Shown: positions 1 to 9,321, counted from the first letter of the stretch. The stretch: 64,000 bases of DNA from Legionella rubrilucens (GCF_001468125.1 NZ_LNYT01000022.1:394160-458159); one strand, 5' to 3'. A program made the numbers and translations. The notes: generated by a model not told the origin, from the letters alone.

Positions 1-1242
1 CAACCGGATAAAAGAAAAGAGCCGGTTGTCCACTTTAAAGGGGATAAAAATTTTTTAAAGGCAGCGAAGTTTGAGAAGCCGGCAGAGGTTGTTGTGCCTC
101 CTTATCACGAGGATAACGAAATTTCTTCTATTATTAATGGTTGTTATCAAGATCAACTATACCAATTTACCCATAGCAATCGCTACAGTATTTTTCAATC
201 CAAGACACAGCCGGTGCCCGGCTATACGGTCCATCCCTTATTGAATAAGCCGGGATTTCGATGCACCGCTGCCGTTGCTGATAAAATCGAGGGCGACACG
301 GTAGAACTTCATATTAATTTCTTAGGCACCATTGATTTTGCTTCCCTCAAAGCTGATGTGGACAAGGAAGGACCTGGTCAGCAACTTTTAAAGAAATATG
401 AAGAAGACTTGATTAAAAAAGTAAATACCATGATTTTGCAGCTTTCCAGCCAATACCCGGATAAAAAAATAAGACTAAGGGTTGCTGGACATAGTCTCGG
501 TGGATCATTGGCCAAGGGATTTGCTCATACCATTCAACGCGCCTGCGTGGTGCAACATCCTGATTTAGACGGGACGGGTATTCTCAATACAATAGTACAG
601 GCTGGTTTTAAACCAACCAATCCAGAGCGGTTAAGAAAAAAACTCGATTCTGACCGTGTCAAATTTGGGAAACTGGATGGTTTGAAAAAATTAGCGGGTG
701 TTACGGTTTATGCTCTGGGTTCTCCGGGTGTTGGCAAAATAACGGATGAAGATGCAACGGCATTGAGTTACGCGCACGATAGCCATTTTTTAAGGGTTTA
801 CAATCACTATCATGAAGAAGATGATATTCGGCGATTCGGTGAAGTGGAATTTTTGTCGGGTCAATGTGGTAAACCCAATATAAAAGTTAACAGGGCCGTC
901 AGTTATAATGGGCAAATCGAACAATACAGAAAAGACAGAGTTGAGGGTTTACCGTTTCCAGGCATTGGCAAGACCGTCATGGCCGCTCATGTTATGACGA
1001 TATGCGCCCATGATTTTAAAAACGATCAGGATGTCTCCAACCTGAGTACTCAAAAATCCGAAGAAAAATTCCATTTTTCTCCACTTCTCTGGGTATTGTA
1101 TGAAGCCTTTTACCTGATTATGAGTGCAATTGCCAAATTGGCTGAAGGAGCAACGAAGGAAGGGGATTTTTTATACTCCTATCCAGCGGACGACGATCTT
1201 CCCATACCTTCGTTTGGGTATGAATTAATGGGTAATAATTAA
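1..1242 (+). CDS. Lipase-like alpha/beta hydrolase, 5'-truncated by window edge
   Basis: The reading frame is open from base 1 to the stop at 1242, so the true start probably lies upstream of the window; the first possible internal start is a GTG at 94. A class 3 lipase-type nucleophile elbow, RVAGHSLGGSLAKGF, places the catalytic serine codon at 493-495. A later GSPGVG segment and histidines near HDSHFLRVYNHYHEEDD could supply the rest of a triad, but I cannot assign them. No signal peptide is visible because the N-terminus is missing. It converges on the phospholipase-like gene at 1336-2895, with a shared hairpin between them. A lipid ester hydrolase is likely; substrate and location are unknown. 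Legionella effectors of this type exist, so translocation is possible but not shown. Confidence 0.6.
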   Translation, partial: QPDKRKEPVVHFKGDKNFLKAAKFEKPAEVVVPPYHEDNEISSIINGCYQDQLYQFTHSNRYSIFQSKTQPVPGYTVHPLLNKPGFRCTAAVADKIEGDTVELHINFLGTIDFASLKADVDKEGPGQQLLKKYEEDLIKKVNTMILQLSSQYPDKKIRLRVAGHSLGGSLAKGFAHTIQRACVVQHPDLDGTGILNTIVQAGFKPTNPERLRKKLDSDRVKFGKLDGLKKLAGVTVYALGSPGVGKITDEDATALSYAHDSHFLRVYNHYHEEDDIRRFGEVEFLSGQCGKPNIKVNRAVSYNGQIEQYRKDRVEGLPFPGIGKTVMAAHVMTICAHDFKNDQDVSNLSTQKSEEKFHFSPLLWVLYEAFYLIMSAIAKLAEGATKEGDFLYSYPADDDLPIPSFGYELMGNN

Positions 1243-1284
1243 GCGCCTACGCCTTATCGATTGGCATGGGTTTATGGGATGAAA

Positions 1285-1316
1285 CCATTGAGAAAGCTCG
1301 CTCTCTTTCTCAATGG
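1285..1316. terminator. Bidirectional hairpin between convergent genes
   Basis: A perfect 12-bp inverted repeat (CCATTGAGAAAG at 1285-1296 and its complement at 1305-1316) with an 8-base loop lies between the stops at 1242 and 1336. On the minus strand it is followed by TTTCATCC. It would serve both converging transcripts, though the U-tract is short. Confidence 0.6.
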
Positions 1317-1335
1317 CCAGTGATGTTTCTCACGT

Positions 1336-2895
1336 TCAGGAGCCGAAAACAAGCGTCGTTTCCAATTCCTTGCTTTCTTCTTTGGGATTAACTCCAGGTT
1401 CAGCAAGCAAGCCATGCTTACGTAAGGCTTGTTGCAATGCTGCCCCCGAAGCTGGTTTGTGCCAATCGGCATTGATCTCCAGGGAGGGTGTATTGCAGGG
1501 GGGGATGGGAATAGGCTGCCGATTGGGATTTAAATCCTGCTCTTCCTTTTGAATACGCAATAATTCACTGAGTGTAAGCGCTTGCAAGGTCCCTTGGTAA
1601 ACATAAGGAAAAAGTCTTAATTTGGCGACCAGATTGAATGCGCCCCATTGGCTGGTTAATGGCGAATAACCATGCGCACCGGGATTTTCACGTAAATTCC
1701 GGTAATCCGATGGTGACAATAATCGGATTCGGCTTAAATCGTTACGATAAAAAACAGTCTCGTTTTCATCAAGAACAAACAATGGCTGTGGTTGTCGGTA
1801 GCGTTTATCCACATCAGGCAATTCTTCCAAACCGGCATAGTTTTCCTGCGACGGTATCTCACCACCCTGAGCCACGCGCTCCAAATCACCCAAAGACTTC
1901 TGCATGCCGCTAAGGCAGGCGGCTTTATTGAAATAATTAATGCACTCATTAAAATCACTGTCGCCTCGTGCTGCATTCGGCGGCTCTGACGGAGTCGGGG
2001 TTGGGTCGTAGGCCCGGGTGGTGTAGACACCGACACGGTTCAACTCATTATGCAGATCATTGGCAAGTATACTTCCCCATACGCCAAACCGCTCCTGCAG
2101 CAGTACGCGTAAATCACTGATCATGGACATGTGGCCTGCGGCGAAGTGATCGGAATAATAATGGAAAGTGAATAATTCCAGTCCCAACCCCATGGCCTGA
2201 TAACGGCAGGACAGATCATTTAATTCATCGGCAGTATAGGCTTTCTCCGTTTTCAGGGATTCCCATAACGCACGGGCAGACTCCTGTTTGGGAATATAAT
2301 CCCGATTGTAAGCCAATTGCTGAAACTCATAAGCCATGCGGGAAAATTCCAGGGCAAGGTGATGACCAATGGTGTAAACGCGCACGGACCAGGGAGTAAA
2401 ATGCGTTTGGTTACGGTTTAGCATTTCCCCATAATCTTTCACACGTAAATAAAACATTAACTGTTTGACATAATCATTTAAGGTGTCAGAAAAAGACACA
2501 TACCGGGTACCGTCAATGCGATAAATTTTATCGATATCACTGTTTTGAACATCGGGGGAAGCCAGATTATGATAAGCGCGCAATAAAGCCTGTTTGTCGT
2601 CGTCTCTAACCGGTTGGCGTATCAGTTTTTTGCCAACGGATTTGGCTTTCTGCCCATGGCATTTGGGTAAATTTAATGCCATGGACCAGGTTGGATCAGT
2701 AAAAAAGTCCCCTGCCATGGCGATGACATTGCCAAAGGATAATTTCAGATTCATGGGCTCAGGAATACCCGTACTGGAAATGCGCATCATCTGCAAGACT
2801 AATTCCCCCTGCTTTCCTGTTTTCAGGTAAGGGTTGTTCTTAAAGCCGTTAAATTTTAAGGCATTCCCCAATTCTGTATGTTCCTTGGTATCCAC
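1336..2895 (-). CDS. PlcC/CegC1-like zinc metallophospholipase C family protein
   Basis: This 519-residue protein carries the motif pattern I associate with the Pseudomonas fluorescens / Legionella PlcABC zinc phospholipase C group: GDFF near residue 62, a QTHF...YTIGHHLALEF stretch near 163-183, and FHYYSDHFAAGHM near 244-256. The His and Asp residues in these motifs would bind metal. No clear signal peptide is present, which fits a Dot/Icm-exported form such as CegC1/PlcC rather than a Sec-exported one. The start is taken as GTG at 2895 because AGGAG at 2903-2907 lies 7 bases upstream; the upstream in-frame TTG at 2901 is too close to that site. It is longer than I expect for PlcC, with a proline-rich, acidic C-terminal part of unknown role. 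The family call rests on motif memory. Confidence 0.55.
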   Translation of the reverse strand: MDTKEHTELGNALKFNGFKNNPYLKTGKQGELVLQMMRISSTGIPEPMNLKLSFGNVIAMAGDFFTDPTWSMALNLPKCHGQKAKSVGKKLIRQPVRDDDKQALLRAYHNLASPDVQNSDIDKIYRIDGTRYVSFSDTLNDYVKQLMFYLRVKDYGEMLNRNQTHFTPWSVRVYTIGHHLALEFSRMAYEFQQLAYNRDYIPKQESARALWESLKTEKAYTADELNDLSCRYQAMGLGLELFTFHYYSDHFAAGHMSMISDLRVLLQERFGVWGSILANDLHNELNRVGVYTTRAYDPTPTPSEPPNAARGDSDFNECINYFNKAACLSGMQKSLGDLERVAQGGEIPSQENYAGLEELPDVDKRYRQPQPLFVLDENETVFYRNDLSRIRLLSPSDYRNLRENPGAHGYSPLTSQWGAFNLVAKLRLFPYVYQGTLQALTLSELLRIQKEEQDLNPNRQPIPIPPCNTPSLEINADWHKPASGAALQQALRKHGLLAEPGVNPKEESKELETTLVFGS

Positions 2896-3084
2896 AGACA
2901 AACTCCTTTTTTGTTGAGTAAAATGATGCGGTTGGGATGGTGGCGGGCGACTCCCAGATAGTAAGCATAGAACAGGGTCTATAAAACGGCAAAAAGGACA
3001 GGGATGAATAAATCAACGCTCAGGCATCCCTAAATGGTTGATTTTAAACTATGCTAAAGTCATTCGGATTAAAGCGAGAAGCCA

Positions 3085-3918
3085 ATGAATCAAATCGCAG
3101 TAAAAGAACGCCTGCAGGGTACTCTGATGCGAGAGGGCGCAGGAGTTAAATTGTTTCGTTACATCGGGGCTGACAGACAAAACCCTTACGAACCGTTTTT
3201 ATTATTTGATTTTTTTGACAGCGACAACCCTATGGATTTTATCGCGGGATTTCCGCCCCACCCTCACCGCGGCTTTGAAACCGTGACCTACCTGCTCGAC
3301 GGACAGATTGCCCATGAAGACAATCATGGCCGGCGCGGCTTGATTGGGCCCGGTGATGTGCAATGGATGACCGCCGGTAAAGGCATCATTCATTCGGAGA
3401 TGCCTCAACAGGGTAATGGCCGCCTGACGGGGTTACAGTTGTGGCTTAATCTGCCGGCGGCCAATAAATGGGTTGAACCGAATTATCAGGAATTTACCGC
3501 TGACGAATTGCCTGTGGAGGCATTGCCGGCAGGCGTACAAATCAAAGTGATTGCCGGAGAAACCCTCGGCGGCAGCCGATCGCCGATTCACGGCATAGCC
3601 ACCCAACCGGTGTTTCTCGATATTTCCATGCCGGCGGGACAAGCGGTGAATGAAGTCGTCGCAGAAGATCATCAGGCGTTGCTGTTTGTTTTAAAAGGTA
3701 AATTGGCCGTCGGCAGCGAGACGGTGGCCGCTCGTACCCTGGCTGTTTTAAGTGAAGGGACGGCATTGCGGCTGCAGGCGAAGGATGAAGACGCGCGCTG
3801 CTTACTCATCACCGCAAAAAAACTGCATGAGCCAATTGCGCGATTAGGGCCTTTTGTAATGAATACTCAGGAGGAAGTCATGCAGGCCCTTGATGATTTC
3901 CGCAATCAGCGTTTTTAA
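3085..3918 (+). CDS. Pirin family protein
   Basis: A 277-residue bicupin. The N-terminal cupin shows the pirin metal-binding pattern PPHPHRGFETVTYLLDG followed by EDNHG and GIIHSEMPQ, supplying the His/Glu ligands of the iron site. Pirins of this length are cytoplasmic and some have quercetin 2,3-dioxygenase activity; the physiological substrate is generally unknown. It lies 14 bases upstream of wrbA on the same strand and is probably cotranscribed with it, suggesting a redox or quinone-related role. Confidence 0.85.
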   Translation: MNQIAVKERLQGTLMREGAGVKLFRYIGADRQNPYEPFLLFDFFDSDNPMDFIAGFPPHPHRGFETVTYLLDGQIAHEDNHGRRGLIGPGDVQWMTAGKGIIHSEMPQQGNGRLTGLQLWLNLPAANKWVEPNYQEFTADELPVEALPAGVQIKVIAGETLGGSRSPIHGIATQPVFLDISMPAGQAVNEVVAEDHQALLFVLKGKLAVGSETVAARTLAVLSEGTALRLQAKDEDARCLLITAKKLHEPIARLGPFVMNTQEEVMQALDDFRNQRF

Positions 3919-3932
3919 CTCAGGAGGAGTGA

Positions 3933-4532
3933 ATGGCAAAGGTATTGATTTTGTATTATTCCAGTTACGGTCATGTTGAAACCATGGCTTACGAAGTGGA
4001 GAAGGGCGTTAAAGAGGTGGATGGGATTACGGTGGTTGTCAAACGTGTCCCGGAAACCATGCCGGAGGAGGTGGCTAAAAAAGCCGGCGTCAAACTGAAT
4101 CAGGCAGCCCCCTTGGCTACACCGCAGGAACTGACGGATTACGATGCCATTATTTTTGGCACCCCAACCCGGTTTGGGAATATGGCAGCGCAGATGCGCA
4201 ATTTTCTTGACCAGACCGGCGGCATGTGGGTAAAGGGCGGCTTGATTGGGAAAGTCGGCAGCGTGTTTGTTTCGACCGGCACAGGCGGCGGCAATGAGTC
4301 GACCATTATGTCGTTCTGGAATACCCTGGTGCACCACGGCATGGTTCTTGTGGGGGTACCCTACTCGGAATCGGCTTTGACCGACTTAAGCCAGATGCGC
4401 GGCGGTTCGCCCTTTGGCGCCGGAACCATTGCTGGTTCGGATGGCAAATTAACCCCCAATGCCATTGAACTGACCATTGCACGCGCCCAGGGACGGCATG
4501 TGGCTTCACTGGCCAAACGCCTGTTTGGCTGA
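3933..4532 (+). CDS. wrbA: NAD(P)H:quinone oxidoreductase WrbA
   Basis: A 199-residue flavodoxin-fold protein with the WrbA N-terminus ([16 protein letters not shown], the FMN phosphate loop) and the family block [21 protein letters not shown]. WrbA is a tetrameric FMN enzyme that reduces quinones by two electrons, avoiding semiquinones. Length matches the family (about 198). A strong AGGAGG site sits just before the ATG. It follows the pirin gene closely. Confidence 0.93.
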   Translation: MAKVLILYYSSYGHVETMAYEVEKGVKEVDGITVVVKRVPETMPEEVAKKAGVKLNQAAPLATPQELTDYDAIIFGTPTRFGNMAAQMRNFLDQTGGMWVKGGLIGKVGSVFVSTGTGGGNESTIMSFWNTLVHHGMVLVGVPYSESALTDLSQMRGGSPFGAGTIAGSDGKLTPNAIELTIARAQGRHVASLAKRLFG

Positions 4533-4580
4533 AGACGGGGTTTTTTGCGTTTATAATGCACAATTTGCCCATCGGGTCAT

Positions 4581-4608
4581 TTGCTGGGATGGCCAAATGA
4601 TGTATAAT
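4581..4608 (+). promoter_or_regulatory. Sigma-70-type promoter for the TSUP permease gene
   Basis: TTGCTG at 4581-4586 and a perfect TATAAT at 4603-4608 are separated by 16 bases, predicting transcription from about 4615, just before the permease gene. A second TATAAT at 4552-4557 has no well-spaced -35 box. Confidence 0.6.
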
Positions 4609-4622
4609 CACTGGTCATTCCG

Positions 4623-4666
4623 GCATATCAATGGCTAATTTAGCTTTTCTTTGCCAATTGATATGC
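4623..4666 (+). repeat. Inverted repeat spanning the first possible start of the TSUP permease
   Basis: GCATATCAATGGC (4623-4635) is nearly complementary to GCCAATTGATATGC (4653-4666), with a 17-base loop and a one-base bulge. The ATG at 4631 sits inside the left arm. If the RNA folds, that start would be occluded and the downstream ATG at 4700 favoured. Confidence 0.5.
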
Positions 4667-5602
4667 TTAAGCTTAACTTTTAATGGCTTTGTGCGTCTGA
4701 TGGCAATTCCTTTTATTATTTTTACCATTCTCCTTTTAAGCGCGATTTGCGTTGCCGCCATGCTGTATCGTCTGTATACCCAGCCTAAAGTTTCTCTATC
4801 CATCCTGGATTACATCAAACTGTTGGCGAGCGGTATTATTGCCTTCATTGCCGATACCCTGGGTGTGGGCAGTTTTGCGGTGAATGTGGCTCTTGCCAAG
4901 TTGTTAGGGACCTTCCCCGACGATGAATTACCCGCCGTGAACAATGGCGCCCAGGTCATTCCGGGTACCATTGAATCACTGTTTTTTATGCAGATGATTG
5001 ATGTCAATCTGACGACGTTAATCACTCTCGTTTCCGGCGCCTGTTTAGGCGGATTAATCGGCGGCGCGGTGGTAAGCCGGCTCAGTAAACAAGCCATTCG
5101 TCTTGCCATGATGTGTTGTTTTCCCTTATTAATCGCTCTGCTGATTTGCCATCAATTGCGTCTTATTCCTTTCGGCGGGGATGCTGTGGATTTACATACC
5201 TATAAGCTGTTCATCGGCTTTCTGGCTATGATTGTCTGTGGCGCTCTCACTTCCGTGGGCATTGGTCTCTTTGTCATGGTGCAAAGCGTGTTATTTTTAT
5301 TGAATGTTTCACCGGTGGTTGCCTTCCCCATCATGACCACGGCCGGAGCCATGCAGCAGCCGCTCACCACGCTGGTTTTTTTGCAACACGATAAAATTCC
5401 GATGAAAAAAACGCTGGTGTTAAGTTTAGCCGGTTGCATTGGGGTTCTTGTCACCATTCCGGTATTCACGTCGCTAACAGTGACCTGGCTGCATTCATTA
5501 TTGCTGGTTATTTTAATTTATAATCTTTATGCTATCAGCCGTACCTATTTTCAAAACCGCACGCAGGCGCGCAGGCAGGAATTGCTGATGCCGTGTACCT
5601 GA
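4631..5602 (+). CDS. TSUP family (TauE/SafE-like) membrane permease
   Basis: A hydrophobic protein of up to 323 residues with about eight to nine predicted membrane segments and the two-half arrangement of TauE/SafE permeases; conserved-looking blocks include DTLGVGSFAVN near the first half and GALTSVGIGLF in the second. The family moves sulfite, sulfonates or other organic anions; the substrate cannot be read from sequence. The start is uncertain: ATG 4631 lacks a Shine-Dalgarno sequence and lies in a hairpin arm, while ATG 4700 begins a typical membrane N-terminus (MAIPFIIFTILLL). It has its own promoter and is probably monocistronic. Confidence 0.75.
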   Translation: MANLAFLCQLICLSLTFNGFVRLMAIPFIIFTILLLSAICVAAMLYRLYTQPKVSLSILDYIKLLASGIIAFIADTLGVGSFAVNVALAKLLGTFPDDELPAVNNGAQVIPGTIESLFFMQMIDVNLTTLITLVSGACLGGLIGGAVVSRLSKQAIRLAMMCCFPLLIALLICHQLRLIPFGGDAVDLHTYKLFIGFLAMIVCGALTSVGIGLFVMVQSVLFLLNVSPVVAFPIMTTAGAMQQPLTTLVFLQHDKIPMKKTLVLSLAGCIGVLVTIPVFTSLTVTWLHSLLLVILIYNLYAISRTYFQNRTQARRQELLMPCT

Positions 5603-5638
5603 GCCCGTTAATTTTGGATACGCTTTAAGGACGAAGTC

Positions 5639-6715
5639 ATGAAAAAAATTGCAAGTATTGTAGTCGGTATCCTGTTAAGTTTTTCCAGTCATGCCTTCAA
5701 TAACCGTTTCGATACCATGGTTATTTTTGGGGACAGCATGTCTGACAATGGCAATATTTACCGCTTTCTCTGGCACTATCTGCCCGCCTCCCCGCCTTAT
5801 TATGACGGCCGTTTTACCAATGGTCCTTTATGGGTGGAATACCTCTATCAACATTATTTTCCCTCAGACTACACCACAGGGTTTCAGGATTACGCCGTTG
5901 GCGGCGCGGGAGCAGTCCTGTCCTACAAGGAAAACCTGCCGTTTACCCTGACATTCGAGCTCGATAATTACCTGTATTGGCATACCTATGGGCATAAAGA
6001 AACCACGTTGTACACCTTGTGGATTGGCGCGAATAACTATTTGAACGGCCCGACCAATGTCGAGCCATTAACAGATGGAGTGGTGGCAGCCATTGGTTCG
6101 GCAGCCGAGCGGCTTATCAGTTATGGCGGCAATAAATTTTTAATCGTGAACCTGCCGGACATCGGTCATGCCCCATTTGCCAGAGAAAACAGCAATGAAG
6201 AGTTACTGACGTTATTGACCGTGACTCACAACCGCAAATTGAAAGCGGAGGTGGAGCGGTTGCAGGCAAAATACCCGGATGTGACGTTCATTTATTTTGA
6301 TATTTACAGCTATTTTGTTGATGCCACCCAGCATGCCAATGATTATGGATTAATCAACACCGAGGAACCCTGTTATCTGGGGGGCTATACCGGTTGGGTG
6401 AAGGCTTTGCTGCCAGATAATGACACCTTGGATGAAAACATGAGGAAACGTTATCCTATGCTTACCGAACAGCAGTGGTTAATGATAAACTCCAATCCCG
6501 AGTTGCATGAAGCCATGCTAACCGATTATGTGCATGCGCTACTTCCCGCTCGACTTCAGGATGAACCTCTACAATGCGACGGCTACCTTTTCTGGGATCG
6601 TGTTCATCCGACCACGACTGTGCACCGTTTTATTGCGGACAAGGTAAAGGAACTCATTGATGATGCGGGTTTGTTGGCGGTATTGCCTGACAACGAGATG
6701 AAGAAGGCCAGTTGA
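5639..6715 (+). CDS. Secreted GDSL (SGNH) lysophospholipase/acyltransferase, PlaA/PlaC-like
   Basis: A 358-residue protein with a Sec signal peptide (about residues 1-19, ending SHA). The SGNH blocks are visible: block I FGDSMSDNG with Ser33, a Gly in block II (YAVGGAGA), block III GANN near 130-133, and block V DRVH with Asp320 and His323. Two cysteines, 245 and 313, flank a long segment just before block V; in Legionella PlaA and PlaC a disulfide loop there is cut by the protease ProA to activate the enzyme. The same regulation is inferred here. Expected activities are lysophospholipase A and glycerophospholipid:cholesterol acyltransferase. Likely a type II secretion substrate. Its stop overlaps the darP start (TGATG). 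Confidence 0.8.
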   Translation: MKKIASIVVGILLSFSSHAFNNRFDTMVIFGDSMSDNGNIYRFLWHYLPASPPYYDGRFTNGPLWVEYLYQHYFPSDYTTGFQDYAVGGAGAVLSYKENLPFTLTFELDNYLYWHTYGHKETTLYTLWIGANNYLNGPTNVEPLTDGVVAAIGSAAERLISYGGNKFLIVNLPDIGHAPFARENSNEELLTLLTVTHNRKLKAEVERLQAKYPDVTFIYFDIYSYFVDATQHANDYGLINTEEPCYLGGYTGWVKALLPDNDTLDENMRKRYPMLTEQQWLMINSNPELHEAMLTDYVHALLPARLQDEPLQCDGYLFWDRVHPTTTVHRFIADKVKELIDDAGLLAVLPDNEMKKAS

Positions 6716-7194
6716 TGGAAGAGTCGAAAAGTAAATCACAAAAAAAACGCGAGGCGGATGCATTACAGAAATTGGGTGTGGAATTAATTGGCTTAAGCCA
6801 GGCCAAGCTTGATCAACTGCCCCTGCCGCCCAATTTGCGGCAGGCCATTATGGACGCCAGAACGATCAGGAGCCATGGGGCAATCCGCCGTCAGGCCCAG
6901 CTCATCGGTAAATTAATGCGGGCGGCGGACAATGAAGCCATTATCACTGCCTATAATCAATTTATTGAGGAAGACAATGCGAAAACGGCTGCGTTTCATG
7001 AGTTGGAGCAATGGCGCGATCGCTTAATGACGGAGGGTAAGGATGCCCTCACGCAATTTATTGATTGCTACCACCCAGAGGATGTGCAGCAGCTTCGTCA
7101 ATTGGTGAAAAAAGCCATTGAGGAACGGGATAAGGACGCCCATACCGGTGCATCCAAAGCATTATTTCGTTTTCTAAGGTCCTGTCTAGAATGA
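6715..7194 (+). CDS. darP: Ribosome biogenesis factor DarP (YjgA, DUF615)
   Basis: A 159-residue, highly charged helical protein matching the YjgA/DUF615 pattern: an SKSQKKREADALQKLG start, the LPLPPNLRQAIMDA block, and a C-terminal FRFLRS motif. In E. coli DarP binds the late 50S precursor and promotes peptidyl-transferase centre maturation. ATG at 6715 overlaps the stop of the lipase gene; a TTG three bases earlier is possible but less likely. The end overlaps the rlmL start by four bases (ATGA), so the two 50S maturation genes are translationally coupled. Confidence 0.88.
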   Translation: MEESKSKSQKKREADALQKLGVELIGLSQAKLDQLPLPPNLRQAIMDARTIRSHGAIRRQAQLIGKLMRAADNEAIITAYNQFIEEDNAKTAAFHELEQWRDRLMTEGKDALTQFIDCYHPEDVQQLRQLVKKAIEERDKDAHTGASKALFRFLRSCLE

Positions 7195-9305
7195 ATTATT
7201 CTCTGTTTATCAGCTGTGCGAAAGGGCTTGAATACCTGCTTGAAGACGAAGTCCGTCAACTGGGTTTGCACGTGGAACGCGTGAGTCCACAGGGTGTTTT
7301 TGGTGAGGCAAGTCTTACGGTGATTTATCAGCTGTGCATCTGGTCGCGTCTTGCCAACCGCGTGCATTTACTGCTCTTTACTGGAGAGGCTCATAATGAG
7401 CAAAGCCTGTATAAACTGTGCTATCAATTTCCCTGGCAGACGGTATTTACTGTTGATAAAACGCTGGCCATTGAATTTCATGGTTCGTCTGCTCACATTC
7501 GTAATTCCATGTTTGGCGCCCAGGTAATTAAAGATGCCATCGTCGATCATTTCCGCAAGCAACAAGGTCATCGTCCCTCCATTGACCGGGAGCAGGCTCA
7601 AGTTCGCCTGCAGGCCCACTTAAAACAGGATCAGGTCACCGTGAGTCTGGATTTAACTGGTTACAGCCTGCATCAGCGCGGTTACCGGACTCAGGCTGGG
7701 GAAGCCCCTCTGAAAGAAACGGTGGCCGCCGCCATGCTGCTTCGCGCCAAGTGGCCGCAGTTGGCAGCAAAAGGCTATGCGTTTCATGATCCCTTTTGCG
7801 GCTCAGGCACATTGGTTATCGAAGCAGCGATGATGGCCAGCCACATTGCCCCCGGCTTGTTAAGGCAGGATCAATCCTTAATTCATTGGGTTCAACACCA
7901 GCAGTCCCTGTGGGATAAGTTGCGAGCCCAGGCTCTTAAGCAGGTTAAACCGCCCAAAGTCAGCATCAGGGGAACGGATAACAACAGTAAAATGATTAAC
8001 CTCGCTCGTGCCAATGCCGAGCGGGCGGGCGTGTCACGCCTGGTTGAGTTTGCGGTGCAGGCCATTACGGAGATTCGCCCGGCCAGCAGCAATGGCTTAT
8101 TATTATGTAACCCGCCCTATGGTGAGCGTTTAGGGGAAAGCACACAGCTTATTCCCCTTTATCAACAACTGGGGGCAACCTGGCATGCTCATTTCAAGGG
8201 ATGGGAAGCCGCGTTGATTACATCCAATCCCCTGCTGGCCAAGGCTACTGGATTGCGCTCCAGTAAGCAATACACGCTTTTTAATGGTGCGCTCGAATGC
8301 AAACTGTATTGCATGAGCTTAAGCGAGAGCAACCTGCTTAAAAGGACGGCTGAGGATGAGCTTTCCGGTGGGGCGCAAATGTTTGCCAACCGCTTAAAAA
8401 AGAATGCGCAACATTTGCAAAAATGGGCAAAGCGTAATCACATCAGCTGTTACCGTGTGTATGATGCCGATTTGCCGGAATACAATTTCGCGATTGATTT
8501 ATACAATGACTATGCCGTTTTGCAGGAATATGCGGCGCCAGTTTCTATCGCTGCCCACAAGGCTGAAAAGCGGGGGCTTGAAGTCATGCAGGTCGTCCCG
8601 CAGGTTTTGAATGTATCCACTGACAAACTGGTTGTCAAACAGCGCAAACAGCAAAGGGGCAGTAACCAGTATCAAAAGATGGGGGAGTTCAAACGTACGT
8701 TGACCGTCACCGAAGGACGGGCAAAATTCATTGTGAATTTATACGATTACCTCGATACCGGATTATTTCTGGATCACCGTCCATTACGACTGCGTTTTTC
8801 CCAGTTGACGCCAGGTACGCGTTTCCTGAACTGTTTTTGCTACACGGCCACAGCCAGTGTGCAGGCGGCCTTAGCGGGCGCCATCACCACCAGTGTGGAT
8901 TTATCCAATACCTATCTCAAATGGGCGCAGGACAATTTCAAGCTCAATCATCTTGATCTTTCCCGGCATCAACTGGTGCAATTTGATTGCCTTGAATGGT
9001 TAAAAATGGCCAGAGATCGCTATGATGTGATTTTTCTTGATCCGCCGAGTTTTTCCAATTCTAAGCGCATGTCGACGACCCTGGATATCCAGCGCGATCA
9101 CGAGATGCTGATTCATGCCGCCATGCGTCTGTTGAACCCAGGGGGAAGCCTCTATTTTTCCACCAATTTAAGGCAATTTAAATTGTCGCCCATGCTAAAC
9201 GGCCAGTATGCGGTAAGAGACATTTCCGCTGAAACCATCGATGAGGATTTCAAGCGCAACAAACGCATTCATCAATGCTTCCTGATTCAGAAAAAGCAGA
9301 CTTGA
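7191..9305 (+). CDS. rlmL: Bifunctional 23S rRNA methyltransferase RlmKL
   Basis: A 704-residue fusion. Residues about 1-160 form the THUMP RNA-binding region; the RlmL (m2G2445) domain follows with the catalytic CNPPYGERLG motif near residue 305; the RlmK (m7G2069) domain has FLDPPSFSNSKR near 616. Both activities use S-adenosylmethionine. Length matches E. coli RlmL (702). Coupled to darP by an ATGA overlap and convergent with the TolC-like gene only 16 bases away. Confidence 0.95.
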   Translation: MNYSLFISCAKGLEYLLEDEVRQLGLHVERVSPQGVFGEASLTVIYQLCIWSRLANRVHLLLFTGEAHNEQSLYKLCYQFPWQTVFTVDKTLAIEFHGSSAHIRNSMFGAQVIKDAIVDHFRKQQGHRPSIDREQAQVRLQAHLKQDQVTVSLDLTGYSLHQRGYRTQAGEAPLKETVAAAMLLRAKWPQLAAKGYAFHDPFCGSGTLVIEAAMMASHIAPGLLRQDQSLIHWVQHQQSLWDKLRAQALKQVKPPKVSIRGTDNNSKMINLARANAERAGVSRLVEFAVQAITEIRPASSNGLLLCNPPYGERLGESTQLIPLYQQLGATWHAHFKGWEAALITSNPLLAKATGLRSSKQYTLFNGALECKLYCMSLSESNLLKRTAEDELSGGAQMFANRLKKNAQHLQKWAKRNHISCYRVYDADLPEYNFAIDLYNDYAVLQEYAAPVSIAAHKAEKRGLEVMQVVPQVLNVSTDKLVVKQRKQQRGSNQYQKMGEFKRTLTVTEGRAKFIVNLYDYLDTGLFLDHRPLRLRFSQLTPGTRFLNCFCYTATASVQAALAGAITTSVDLSNTYLKWAQDNFKLNHLDLSRHQLVQFDCLEWLKMARDRYDVIFLDPPSFSNSKRMSTTLDIQRDHEMLIHAAMRLLNPGGSLYFSTNLRQFKLSPMLNGQYAVRDISAETIDEDFKRNKRIHQCFLIQKKQT

Positions 9306-9321
9306 TACCTATCGGAATAGG

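Noticed and set aside
4361-4611. Minus-strand frames opposite wrbA
   Set aside because: Overlap a certain gene and its promoter region; composition not protein-like.
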